From the IMG/VR virus record IMGVR_UViG_3300006793_000017, positions 1 to 64,000 of that record: DNA of 64,000 bases; one strand, 5' to 3'. The translations under genes and the position numbers were made by a program. The notes under the pieces are model-generated. The model was not told the origin of the DNA. It ran no database searches and saw only the letters and a program-made list of their open reading frames with translations. The DNA is from a virus. Position 1 is the stretch's first letter, and each line of letters opens with the position of its first letter. This document shows positions 36,445 to 45,007 of the stretch, piece after piece.

Positions 36445-38049
36445 ATGGCTGAAAAAGAATATATTGTCACAGTAAAAGCCGGTATTGATCTTAATGCATT
36501 TGATGCAGAAATGGTTGCATCATTTGGCGATGAAACTATTCCAAGCAGAAGCGTTGAAATTGCAAATGCACGTCCGGCCTCACAAAGAAACACACATTAT
36601 TACTTGTCAGATGATGAAGCAACTACACTTGCTAACGACAGCAGAGTAATAGCAGTTGAGATTCCACCAGAACAAAGAGATGATATTGAGATTACACTTA
36701 GAGCAAGGCAGTCAGGAACATTCTATAGAGGTTCCGGCAGCGCAGGTAACATTGATAACTGGGGACTTAAACGTTGTCAGAGTTTAACAGAAAACTATGG
36801 TAATGGTAGCACACCTTCCGGCGAACAGATAGTTACACAAATAACAGAAGATTACTTGTATCCACTAGATGGTACAGGTGTTGATGTTGTTATTCAAGAT
36901 TCGGGTATTGAACCCTTGCATCCAGAATGGCAAGATGCTAACGGTGTTTCTAGATTAGTTGAGCTAGACTGGTATGATGGATTCAGCGGCGGTGGCTCAA
37001 TGCCTGCAGAACATTACACAGACTATCATGGCCATGGAACACACTGCGCTGGCACAGTTGCAGGTAAAACATTTGGTTGGGCAAAGAATGCAAAAATATA
37101 TGCAGTAAAGATGATTCCAGGAACAGCAGATCCTAATGGTGGTATTCCTATTTCAGATTGTTTTGATGTTATTAGAGAATGGCACAATAACAAACCAGTT
37201 ACAAGCACAGGATATAAAAGACCAACTATTGTTAATATGAGTTGGGGATACGGAACTAATATTCCACAAGCAACAACGCCAGTAGGCGGAAGTTACAGAG
37301 GAACTAATTGGTTTTGGGGAACAACATACAATAATGTTTCCGACTTATGGGCAAACACAGGTGTTGTACCTTATGTAGGTTCAAGATGGAAAATACCTGT
37401 ACAGGTTGCATCAGTTGATGCTGATGTAGAAGAACTTATTAATGCAGGAGTACATGTCTGTATTGCAGCAGGAAATGATTATTACAAAGTTACAACTTCA
37501 GGAGAAATTGATTATAATAACACAGTTTCGTGGACTAGTTACGGAACACAGTTTTACAATAGACCTCCTTCTCCATATGCAACAGGAGCATTTAACGTAG
37601 GAAACATTGACAGTAGAATTCTTAACGATCAAGATGTAACAAAGCCAGACAGTATGAAAGGCCCAGCGGTAACAATATGGGCACCTGGTACAAATATTAT
37701 TAGTGCATGTTCACAGATATCAGAAATAGGTGGCCCAACACCATATAAATTAGATCCTGCATTTGGACAGCAATCTATTAGTGGTACAAGTATGGCATGT
37801 CCGCAAGTATGTGGTGTAGGAGCATTACATTTACAAGCAAAGCCTGAACTAACACCAGCACAATTAAAGCAAGAAATAGAAGCAAATTCGCCACAAGCAA
37901 TGTATTCAACAGGGCTTTCAAATGATTATAATGCATATACTACTAGTATTATGGGGTCTGAAGGTAGAATATTATACAACAAATATAAGACAGATGAGTC
38001 ACATAAAATTCAAGGTAGTGTTACTATCACAAACTTAGGTATCGCATAA
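36445..38049 (+). CDS. subtilisin-like serine protease (S8 family, 534 aa)
   Basis: A complete triad is visible: Asp152 (DVVIQDSGI), His197 (HGHGTHCAGT) and Ser449 (SGTSMACPQV), with oxyanion-hole Asn344 (AAGND). The first ~135 residues (EYIVTVKAGIDLNAF...VIAVEIPPEQRDD) look like an I9-type propeptide region. No signal peptide. Related S8 peptidases occur among virion genes of marine T4-like phages; position between fibre genes suggests a virion-associated or maturation protease, though the target is unknown. The ATG lacks an obvious Shine-Dalgarno site. Confidence 0.85.
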   Translation: MAEKEYIVTVKAGIDLNAFDAEMVASFGDETIPSRSVEIANARPASQRNTHYYLSDDEATTLANDSRVIAVEIPPEQRDDIEITLRARQSGTFYRGSGSAGNIDNWGLKRCQSLTENYGNGSTPSGEQIVTQITEDYLYPLDGTGVDVVIQDSGIEPLHPEWQDANGVSRLVELDWYDGFSGGGSMPAEHYTDYHGHGTHCAGTVAGKTFGWAKNAKIYAVKMIPGTADPNGGIPISDCFDVIREWHNNKPVTSTGYKRPTIVNMSWGYGTNIPQATTPVGGSYRGTNWFWGTTYNNVSDLWANTGVVPYVGSRWKIPVQVASVDADVEELINAGVHVCIAAGNDYYKVTTSGEIDYNNTVSWTSYGTQFYNRPPSPYATGAFNVGNIDSRILNDQDVTKPDSMKGPAVTIWAPGTNIISACSQISEIGGPTPYKLDPAFGQQSISGTSMACPQVCGVGALHLQAKPELTPAQLKQEIEANSPQAMYSTGLSNDYNAYTTSIMGSEGRILYNKYKTDESHKIQGSVTITNLGIA

Positions 38050-38052
38050 ATA
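38045..38052 (+). promoter_or_regulatory. late promoter element (CATAAATA)
   Basis: Overlaps the stop codon of the protease gene and precedes a GAGGAAC ribosome binding site and ATG 38072. Confidence 0.55.
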
Positions 38053-38071
38053 CAGTAGAGGAACAAATATT

Positions 38072-39700
38072 ATGGCACTAGCATTTCCAAACAGTCCTTT
38101 AGTAGGAGACCAATATACAAGCGGTGGCGTTACATGGCAATGGAACGGTACAACTTGGGATATCGTTATCTCTGGTGGAGGCGGTGGAGGCGGTGGTTCA
38201 AGCCTATCATTTGCTACTATTGCAGTATCAGGACAAGATAACGTTTCAGCAGATAGTGGAGCAGATACACTAACACTAGTTGCTGGTGCAGGAATGTCTA
38301 TCACTACAAATGCTAGTACAGATACAGTTACACTAACATCAAGCGGCGGCGGAGCAGGCGGAAATATATTTTCAACTATTTCAACTGATACAGGTGCAGA
38401 TGTTGTAGCAGATGCTTCAACAGATACATTAACACTTACAGGTGGAACAAATATTCAATCAGTAGGTGATGCAGCATTAGATAAAGTAACGCTTGATATG
38501 ATTCCTTTTTCAATTGATTTTTTATCAGATGTAGATACTACAACAACAGTACCAACAACAGGACAAGTTCTAAAGTGGAACGGTACATCTTGGGTGCCAG
38601 GTGTTGATAGTACAACAGGTGGCGCAGGTACTGATGCAGATACACTAGATGGTTTTGACAGTTCATACTTTTTAAATTATAATAACCTAAGTAACAAACC
38701 TAGTTTATTAGCACTTACAGCCTTAAGCGTTGGTGCTAATGCAACAGCATCGGGTAACGGTGGACTTGCATATGATGATTCAACAGGTGTGTTTACTTAC
38801 ACACCACCTAATCTTACAAGTTTCTTAACAAGTGTAGCATTTACTGACATAACAAGTAAACCAACTACAATTGCAGGTTACGGAATTACAGATGCTTTCG
38901 ATGGAGCATATAGCTCACTTACAGGTACACCAAGTATTCCATCAAATAACAATCAGTTAATTAACGGTGCAGGATACATTACAGGAATTGGTTCATTGTC
39001 TATTGATGCACTAAGTGATGTTGACACAACAACTGCTGCACCAACAAGCGGACAAGTACTTTCTTGGAACGGCAGTAACTGGGCACCTTCAGCATCCGGC
39101 GGTGGTGGAGATGTAAACCAAAATGCGTTCTCTACTATTATGGTAGCAGGACAAAGTGATGTTGTAGCAGACAATCCAACTGACACACTAACACTTACAG
39201 CCGGTACAAACATTACACTTACAACAAACGCAAGTGGCGATAGTGTTACTATTACAGCATCAGGTGGCGGAGCAACAGACTTTGACGACTTAGGTGATGT
39301 AACATCAGCAGGATTAAAAGTTTCAGATGTTTACTTGCCAGCAATTACACAATTGGTTGTTGGACACTCAGGTACTTCGTCATATAGTTTTGATCAATAT
39401 TCTGGGGGCAATCCTACAATTTATGCAATTAGCGGAACAACTATTGCATTTAACTTACAGGGTGTTTCATCAAGTCATCCATTCCAAATTCAAAACGCAG
39501 CAGGTTCAGCATACGATACAGGACTAGTACATGTAACAGATACTGGAACAGTAACTACAGGTTCTAGTGCAAATGCAAGAACTGGTGGAATATTATATTG
39601 GAAAGTTCCTGAAGGAATATCAGGTGGTTACAGATATCAGTGTACTAGCCACGCTGCTATGGTAGGTTCAATTAATATTAAGAGTTTTGGTTCAATCTAG
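38072..39700 (+). CDS. tail fibre-like protein with C-terminal cupredoxin-like domain (542 aa)
   Basis: N-terminal module FPNSPLVGDQYTSGGVTWQW followed by a G8 linker (~35-42). The central ~300 residues are fibre repeats (LSDVDTTT, SGQVLSWNGSNWAPS, IAGYGITDAFDGAY, SLTGTPSIP). The last ~110 residues have cupredoxin-like patterning: PTIYAISGTTIAFNLQ, SHPFQIQ with His469, then YQCTSHAAMVGSINI with Cys524, His527 and Met530, the residue types of a type-1 copper centre. Copper binding is inferred. It ends convergently on the minus-strand 87-aa gene. Confidence 0.7.
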   Translation: MALAFPNSPLVGDQYTSGGVTWQWNGTTWDIVISGGGGGGGGSSLSFATIAVSGQDNVSADSGADTLTLVAGAGMSITTNASTDTVTLTSSGGGAGGNIFSTISTDTGADVVADASTDTLTLTGGTNIQSVGDAALDKVTLDMIPFSIDFLSDVDTTTTVPTTGQVLKWNGTSWVPGVDSTTGGAGTDADTLDGFDSSYFLNYNNLSNKPSLLALTALSVGANATASGNGGLAYDDSTGVFTYTPPNLTSFLTSVAFTDITSKPTTIAGYGITDAFDGAYSSLTGTPSIPSNNNQLINGAGYITGIGSLSIDALSDVDTTTAAPTSGQVLSWNGSNWAPSASGGGGDVNQNAFSTIMVAGQSDVVADNPTDTLTLTAGTNITLTTNASGDSVTITASGGGATDFDDLGDVTSAGLKVSDVYLPAITQLVVGHSGTSSYSFDQYSGGNPTIYAISGTTIAFNLQGVSSSHPFQIQNAAGSAYDTGLVHVTDTGTVTTGSSANARTGGILYWKVPEGISGGYRYQCTSHAAMVGSINIKSFGSI

Positions 39701-39960
39701 CATTTAAGATCTTTCAATCTTTTATCAAGCATTTTTCTAACAACAGCAATGTCCTGACGTTGTTCTGTTGCTTGTGTCATAGCCTTTGCATCATATGCAA
39801 GGTTTGCATGAACTTCATCTAATTTTTTTACTACATTAATAAGTTTTTCAAGCAGTCCGTTGCATTGCGCTTTCTCTGCTTCGTCGAGTACGTTTTGAAT
39901 TCTTTCATGAAAATCTCTAACGTCTTTTTGAAATCTAGGTTCTTCAGATAGTATTAGCAT
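39697..39960 (-). CDS. small coiled-coil protein (87 aa)
   Basis: Almost entirely helical, with heptad patterning (FHERIQNVLDEAEKAQ, LLEKLINVVKKLDEVHANL) and a basic tail (KMLDKRLKDLKC). Overlaps the preceding minus-strand gene by 17 nt and shares a CTAG with the convergent fibre gene so that both stop codons use the same four bases. Function unknown; last gene of the gp14-gp15 operon. Confidence 0.6.
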   Translation of the reverse strand: MLILSEEPRFQKDVRDFHERIQNVLDEAEKAQCNGLLEKLINVVKKLDEVHANLAYDAKAMTQATEQRQDIAVVRKMLDKRLKDLKC

Positions 39961-40333
39961 CTTTGTGTAACTCCAAAATAGTTTCTATTTTTGTTCTTAT
40001 TAGATTATTATTTAATGTGTTTCTAAGTCCAGTATGTAAATTCTTGGGCAAGTAATTTAAATCACACCAACTCATTGTATTTGCTTTTGTAGTTAAAAAT
40101 TCTTTCTTTACTAAACAAATATAAGTTCCGTATTCAAAACCTTTATCTTGGCTCAAATACAATTCAATAGGAACAATTTTACCTTTAGAAAAATCTTCTT
40201 GTAATTCTAAACTGTCATCAATTACAGAAGTTTTTCTTGCAAACGTAGGAACAGACCACTTTTCATTCTCTAAGATTAGTAGTATTCGTTGAGTGTCTGT
40301 TGACAGATATAGTATTCCTGCTCTCTTTTGCAT
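39944..40333 (-). CDS. Nudix-like protein lacking a Nudix box (129 aa)
   Basis: The start AGILYLSTDTQRILLILENEKW and the later PIELYLSQDKGFEYGTYICL resemble the beta-strand frame of phage MutT/Nudix-like proteins. The catalytic GX5EX7REUXEEXGU helix is not present; the corresponding stretch reads SVIDDSLELQEDFSKGK. If related, it has lost hydrolase chemistry and may have another role. It lies within the neck/tail-completion operon. Confidence 0.45.
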   Translation of the reverse strand: MQKRAGILYLSTDTQRILLILENEKWSVPTFARKTSVIDDSLELQEDFSKGKIVPIELYLSQDKGFEYGTYICLVKKEFLTTKANTMSWCDLNYLPKNLHTGLRNTLNNNLIRTKIETILELHKDANTI

Positions 40334-40341
40334 TAAAATAC

Positions 40342-41838
40342 TTATGCTGGGTTAGGGTCAATTCTCCAATAACCTGGCGAGTATTCACCTTCGAATGATT
40401 TAAGCCATTCAGTACCCGTCCATTTATATTGGATGCCTGTTTTTAAATTTTGGAAATATGTTGGATTTGCTAGTGTGTTTGGATCAGCTAATGTAACCCA
40501 GTTTGTACCATTCCATTCAATAATAGCATTGGCTACAATAATAGGGTCTTCACCTGTTGTTCCTTTCCATGCATCAGGACCATCATACGCTTCATTGTAT
40601 GGAGTTTCTCTATAACTTTGTCCAACGTTATCACTATCGTTAATATTATCAAGAACTAGATATCGTGTACCTAGTGGTATTGCTGTATAACTTCCCCATT
40701 TCTCAATAGGATTAAACTTGTAAGGATCAATAATAGCATCAACAGTAGCACGGGCAGCAACGCCATTTACAGTTGAAGCAATAGTAGTATTAGTTGGAAT
40801 AGTATCTTGATCAAATGTTATTAACAATACTTTAGGGTTAGAAGGATTAACAGCATACGATCCAACCATTTCAAATCCTGTAGGCTGTCTAAAGTATATT
40901 CTTGCTCCTGCTTTAAATCCGCCTAATCTATCTAACACAGCATTCCAATCAATTTCTGTAGTTTTACTTTTTTGTTCTTTAACATCAATTCCTAAAGCAT
41001 TTACTGCTTCATCATCGTCTACAATAGTTAAGTCATAATCGAATGGTTGATTGTTGTTTGATTTAAACAATAACACACCGTAACGTGCATTCATGTATTG
41101 AGTAGATTGTGCTGTTGTAGCATCATAAACTAAGTCATTTAAATTTGCTACATCACCAGTCTCTGTAAATATGTTTGCAATAACACTTCTAACAACTCCA
41201 AGTTTTTTAACTTTAGTTGGCGGAGAAATGTATATTGGCATTGTAAATTCTAGTGTGCATACATCAATGTCGTCGTCAACTCCTGTAGGCACGTTACGTG
41301 ATGTAAAGTTAGTTGATTCTAAATTAATTACACTTAAACTGGTCCAGTCAATATAGTTGTCTGTTGTTTGAATAGCCATAGATGGATTAAACAACACTAA
41401 TATTTGTTCTAGTATTTGTAATTTTTGATCTGTATTAGAAGTCCAAATATCTGCTTTCATTGTTAAGATAAAAGGAGTAGGCATAAGTCTTTCAACAGTG
41501 TATGCGTTACCTTGTGCGCCTGTGTAGTTAGGCTCACCTGTGCTTTCGTCAAATGTAAAGTCTCTTTCTCTTACACTCATTTTACTAACAAATGAAGGAT
41601 CAGTTAAACGATCTCTATCAATTTGCAATCCTGAAATGTAACAAGACATACGAGGAACAGTAGGTAACTTGTTCTCAGAATTTTCTCTGATAATTGAAGC
41701 AACCTGTCTTGTAAGATCACCATACATAACAGGAATTGTTTGCTGAGTTTTATCACCTGCTTCATATTTAAAGCCTATGAAAGCTCTCATAAACTGAGTT
41801 ACGTATCTTCTTATTTGTCCGTCGTAAAAGAAATCCAT
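40342..41838 (-). CDS. gp15: gp15-like tail completion/sheath stabiliser protein (498 aa)
   Basis: The first ~230 residues follow the T4 gp15 pattern: FFYDGQIRRYVTQFMRAF, IPVMYGDLTRQVASI, LPTVPRMSCYISGLQID, then PTPFILTMKADIW and LVLFNPSMAIQ. gp15 caps the tail tube and sheath and joins the tail to the neck. T4 gp15 is ~272 aa; here ~250 extra C-terminal residues include WNGTNWVTLADPN and YKWTGTEWLKS modules like those on fibres. Abuts the gp14 gene, matching the T4 order 14-15, but on the minus strand. Confidence 0.7.
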   Translation of the reverse strand: MDFFYDGQIRRYVTQFMRAFIGFKYEAGDKTQQTIPVMYGDLTRQVASIIRENSENKLPTVPRMSCYISGLQIDRDRLTDPSFVSKMSVRERDFTFDESTGEPNYTGAQGNAYTVERLMPTPFILTMKADIWTSNTDQKLQILEQILVLFNPSMAIQTTDNYIDWTSLSVINLESTNFTSRNVPTGVDDDIDVCTLEFTMPIYISPPTKVKKLGVVRSVIANIFTETGDVANLNDLVYDATTAQSTQYMNARYGVLLFKSNNNQPFDYDLTIVDDDEAVNALGIDVKEQKSKTTEIDWNAVLDRLGGFKAGARIYFRQPTGFEMVGSYAVNPSNPKVLLITFDQDTIPTNTTIASTVNGVAARATVDAIIDPYKFNPIEKWGSYTAIPLGTRYLVLDNINDSDNVGQSYRETPYNEAYDGPDAWKGTTGEDPIIVANAIIEWNGTNWVTLADPNTLANPTYFQNLKTGIQYKWTGTEWLKSFEGEYSPGYWRIDPNPA

Positions 41839-43217
41839 TAATCGTCTGCCTTGGGTCTAAGAGCTTTACTCAAACTCTGTTTCTCTTCAATTTGTTTACC
41901 ACCTATATTATTAACTGTTGTGTTGTTAATAAATGAATCCTTACCTTTACTTATTGCAGGATCGTGTCCAGCAAAATCTTTACCTGCACCTACTTGACTT
42001 GGACCTAAGTTACTTCTTGTCATTCTTACATCATCTTCAGTTTTTCTCCAACGTATTCCGTCAAATCTAAACAAGCGTGTAGGTTTGTAATCAGTACGTA
42101 AGTGAAATTGTCCTTCAATAGGATTGAGAGGAAATGCTATACCTTGTGTAAACGGTGCACCATTTTCTGGTAACCCGTCACCAATTAGATAACCTTTATA
42201 TGCATTACCTTCTGGTGTTTGGTATGCAGTGTCAGCAGTAACAGACATATAAACTTCGTTACCTTTGTCATCAAGTAATGTATTACCATCTTTGTCTGTA
42301 CTAGGAATTAGTAAGTCATCACTGTCAGCTGTAACAAGTTCTGTGTTACCTTGATTGTCAGTTTGCATAGTATAAAATCTACTAGTGTCATAACCTGACT
42401 CTGGTGAATCTGCTTCAGCTTGATCAAGTACCGCTTGTGTAACTTGCATTTCTTTTTCATACGTACTCATAATATCTTTGAGTGTATCTGCAAGTTTGTA
42501 ATAAGTTGAGTTAGGTGGTTCAACACCTGTAACTTCTGATATAACTTGATACTTTTCACCATTAGGAGCAATAACTATATCTCCTGGGAAGTAAGTTGAC
42601 TCAGCATTCCAAGTACCTTTTAGTGCTTCTTGGTCTGCTATACCATCTAAAATTTGTTTGAATTCTTGTGAATCTACTAATGGTTTACACTTTGCTCTGT
42701 ACAAGTGTGGATACCATGTATTTGAAAATCCTTCTGCTGCACGATTAACATCTTCAATTACATAAAAACGTTTTAGTGCATAATTTAAATCATTAAGAGC
42801 ATGTTCGTCATCTAAGTGAGGCAATTCAATAACATCGCCTGACATAATTTTTCTACCTAGTTTTTCGACAGTATCATTAATATGAAATGTAATAAACACT
42901 GTATCATTTTGTAGAAATAAGCCAAACTGACTTAGATTAAAATCAATGTCTTGTACATTATATACACCACGTAATCTGTAAACATCTGGATCATACTTGC
43001 GATCTCTATTTTCTAAGAACAGCATATCCTGAATATTTGTAGGATCATCTGTACTATATGTTGGTGTTGATGGTGTGTTTTCCTGTGAATTTCCTGGGCC
43101 TATGTACTTGTGTACTAATACATCGGTACCGCCCACTTGGAACATTTCCCAAACGGTTTTATCTTGAAATTTGTAATCGTTCCCTTTTTCGGGTCTATAT
43201 AAACTGAGTCTTGGCAT
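41838..43217 (-). CDS. gp14: gp14-like neck protein (459 aa)
   Basis: Pattern of T4-type gp14: VWEMFQVGGTDVLVHKYIG, DPDVYRLRGVYNVQDI, FGLFLQNDTVFITFHI, GDVIELPHLDDEH, FYVIEDVNRAAEGF and LYRAKCKPLVDSQEF. It would form the neck with gp13 and gp15 after DNA packaging. It is longer than T4 gp14 (256 aa) because of a ~250-residue C-terminal part with linker sequence such as GTWNAESTYFPGDIVIAPNG. Transcribed away from gp13, with a GTAAATA element 8 nt before its ATG. Confidence 0.7.
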   Translation of the reverse strand: MPRLSLYRPEKGNDYKFQDKTVWEMFQVGGTDVLVHKYIGPGNSQENTPSTPTYSTDDPTNIQDMLFLENRDRKYDPDVYRLRGVYNVQDIDFNLSQFGLFLQNDTVFITFHINDTVEKLGRKIMSGDVIELPHLDDEHALNDLNYALKRFYVIEDVNRAAEGFSNTWYPHLYRAKCKPLVDSQEFKQILDGIADQEALKGTWNAESTYFPGDIVIAPNGEKYQVISEVTGVEPPNSTYYKLADTLKDIMSTYEKEMQVTQAVLDQAEADSPESGYDTSRFYTMQTDNQGNTELVTADSDDLLIPSTDKDGNTLLDDKGNEVYMSVTADTAYQTPEGNAYKGYLIGDGLPENGAPFTQGIAFPLNPIEGQFHLRTDYKPTRLFRFDGIRWRKTEDDVRMTRSNLGPSQVGAGKDFAGHDPAISKGKDSFINNTTVNNIGGKQIEEKQSLSKALRPKADD

Positions 43218-43225
43218 CGTATAAC

Positions 43226-43232
43226 TATTTAC
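43226..43232 (-). promoter_or_regulatory. candidate late promoter (GTAAATA, minus strand) of the gp14-gp15 operon
   Basis: Plus-strand TATTTAC reads GGTAAATAG on minus and lies 8 nt before the gp14 ATG. It is back to back with the gp13 promoter at 43249. Confidence 0.5.
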
Positions 43233-43248
43233 CTAAAGTTGCGAAAGG

Positions 43249-43256
43249 CATAAATA
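43249..43256 (+). promoter_or_regulatory. late promoter (CATAAATA) of gp13
   Basis: CATAAATACTTATATG: the element ends 5 nt before ATG 43262, and no Shine-Dalgarno site fits. This decides the start against the longer frame from 43211. Confidence 0.65.
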
Positions 43257-43261
43257 CTTAT

Positions 43262-44020
43262 ATGAGCCAAATAGAAACAGCAAAACAAGAAGTATTCGAC
43301 TATTGTAAAGCAATGCTAGGCGATGGAATGATCGATGTCGAGCTAGATCCTATTCACTATGATACAGGACTAAAACGTGCTTTAGGTGTTTTTCGACAGC
43401 GAAGCGACAATGCCGTTGAAGAAAGTTACATAACACTTACGCTAGAAAAAGATAAAAACGAATATATTTTGCCACATGAAATACAGCAAGTAAGGCAGAT
43501 ATATAGAAGAAGTGTTGGTAGTAGAACAGGTAACGGTACAGGCGGTACAGTGTTTGAACCTTTCAACTTAGCATACACTAATACATATTTGTTAAGCTCA
43601 ACTAACATGGGCGGACTTGCAACTTATGAATTATTTGCACAGTATCAAGAACTTGTTGGAAAGATGTTTGGATCGTTTATCAATTTTACTTGGAATCCTC
43701 AAAGTAAAAAGTTAATTATTATGCAGCGTCCAAGAGGAGAAGAACAAGTACTTCTTTGGGCATATAATGAAAAGCCTGACTATACAATTTTACAAGATGT
43801 ATATGCAGGGCAATGGATTAAAGATTATACACTAGCAAACTGTAAAGTAATGTTAGGACAAGCAAGAGAGAAATTTGCAAGTATTGCAGGTCCACAGGGC
43901 GGTACAGCTCTAAACGGACCATCGTTAAAAGCAGAAGGTACAGCAGATTTAGAAAGACTAACAATGGAACTTACAACTCAAGTTCCGGGTGGTCACGGTT
44001 ATAGTTGGGTTATAGGATAA
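43262..44020 (+). CDS. gp13: gp13-like neck protein (252 aa)
   Basis: Start set at ATG 43262 by the late promoter geometry. Helical N-terminus (ETAKQEVFDYCKAMLGDGM, then YDTGLKRALGVFRQRSDNA), ILPHEIQQVRQIYR, and the C-terminal LANCKVMLGQAREKFASI with GGTALNGPSLKAEG are features of T4-type gp13, the neck component that seals the filled head with gp14. The next gene starts inside its stop codon. Length is close to cyanophage gp13. Confidence 0.75.
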   Translation: MSQIETAKQEVFDYCKAMLGDGMIDVELDPIHYDTGLKRALGVFRQRSDNAVEESYITLTLEKDKNEYILPHEIQQVRQIYRRSVGSRTGNGTGGTVFEPFNLAYTNTYLLSSTNMGGLATYELFAQYQELVGKMFGSFINFTWNPQSKKLIIMQRPRGEEQVLLWAYNEKPDYTILQDVYAGQWIKDYTLANCKVMLGQAREKFASIAGPQGGTALNGPSLKAEGTADLERLTMELTTQVPGGHGYSWVIG

Positions 44021-44322
44021 TGAAAGCAGAAGAATTTATGTGGGAAGGCGAAGAACTATACGACGGTATGGTTTGGGGCAGAGGTAAGTCTACTGCAAGA
44101 GGCGGAACAGTTAAAATGAAGTTCCGTTGTCCATCAGGCCCACGCAAAAGCAGACAGGTATCACACCCGTCCAAATGTTGGGATCATCCTAACATTGCAC
44201 AAGCACAACGTATGAAAACTACTCGTGCTAGAACTGGCCCTCAACAGGCTAGACGTCAGTCACGTACCAAAAATATCAATACAGCAACTCGTTTGGTAAG
44301 AAGACTTAATAAATTCAAATAA
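44020..44322 (+). CDS. conserved basic phage protein (100 aa)
   Basis: Start at ATG 44020 in a TAATG overlap with gp13. The protein has KFRCPSGPRKSRQVSHPSKC followed by a strongly basic, helical C-terminus (RMKTTRARTGPQQARR, RLVRRLNKFK). This RC-GPRK-R-V pattern is familiar from marine T4-like phages, where the protein is unnamed. The charge suggests nucleic-acid or capsid-interior contact, but that is inference. Confidence 0.65.
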   Translation: MKAEEFMWEGEELYDGMVWGRGKSTARGGTVKMKFRCPSGPRKSRQVSHPSKCWDHPNIAQAQRMKTTRARTGPQQARRQSRTKNINTATRLVRRLNKFK

Positions 44323-44327
44323 AATAC

Positions 44328-44356
44328 TTGACATTCACTGTCTATCCTAGTATACT
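44328..44356 (+). promoter_or_regulatory. consensus sigma70-type (early) promoter
   Basis: TTGACA (44328-44333), 17-nt spacer, TATACT (44351-44356), which is five of six in the -10. It lies about 30 nt before gp1, with CTAGGAGAG as the ribosome binding site. It would let the host polymerase transcribe gp1 early inside an otherwise late region. Confidence 0.8.
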
Positions 44357-44386
44357 GTAAAGTATATTAACTAGGAGAGTATATTT

Positions 44387-45007
44387 GTGATTATTGGTGT
44401 ATGTGGTTTTATCGGTAGCGGCAAAGACACTGTCGCTGATTATCTAGTAAACTTTCACGAATTTAGAAGAGAAAGTTTTGCTGATACATTAAAAGATGCA
44501 GTTGCAGCAGTGTTTGGATGGGACCGAACTTTACTTGAAGGAAGAACAAAAGAAGCACGTGAATGGCGTGAAGAAGTAGATCCTTGGTGGGCAGAAAGAC
44601 TTGGAATGCCAACATTAACACCAAGGTGGGTATTGCAATATTGGGGTACTGAAGTGTGCCGTAAGAGCTTTCATGATGATATTTGGATTGCTAGTTTAGA
44701 GAACAAAATACGTAATTCTAAAGATGATATTATTGTAAGTGATGTACGTTTTCCTAATGAAGTAAAAGCAATTAAGAATCAAAATGGTAAGATGATATGG
44801 GTACAACGTGGACGTTTGCCTAAATGGTATGACACAGCACTTGAAGCAAATGCAGGTAGTAATATAGCAATTAATGATCTAAAAGTACAGAAAGTACATG
44901 CTTCAGAATGGGCTTGGGTAGGTACTAAATTTGACCATACTATTCACAATGATATGAAAATTGACGACTTATATAACGAAGTAAAAGCTCTAGTAGTCAG
45001 CAGTTAA
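44387..45007 (+). CDS. gp1: deoxynucleoside monophosphate kinase, T4 gp1-like (206 aa)
   Basis: Starts at GTG 44387 after TAGGAG. P-loop GFIGSGKDT (7-15) at the N-terminus, LLEGRTKEAREWREEVD and PRWVLQYWGTEVCR in the substrate region, and IIVSDVRFPNEV as the second phosphate-binding segment match the T4 gp1 family, which phosphorylates dNMPs to dNDPs for phage DNA synthesis. Length is typical. It overlaps the 3' end of the minus-strand HNH-like gene by 18 nt. Confidence 0.85.
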   Translation: MIIGVCGFIGSGKDTVADYLVNFHEFRRESFADTLKDAVAAVFGWDRTLLEGRTKEAREWREEVDPWWAERLGMPTLTPRWVLQYWGTEVCRKSFHDDIWIASLENKIRNSKDDIIVSDVRFPNEVKAIKNQNGKMIWVQRGRLPKWYDTALEANAGSNIAINDLKVQKVHASEWAWVGTKFDHTIHNDMKIDDLYNEVKALVVSS

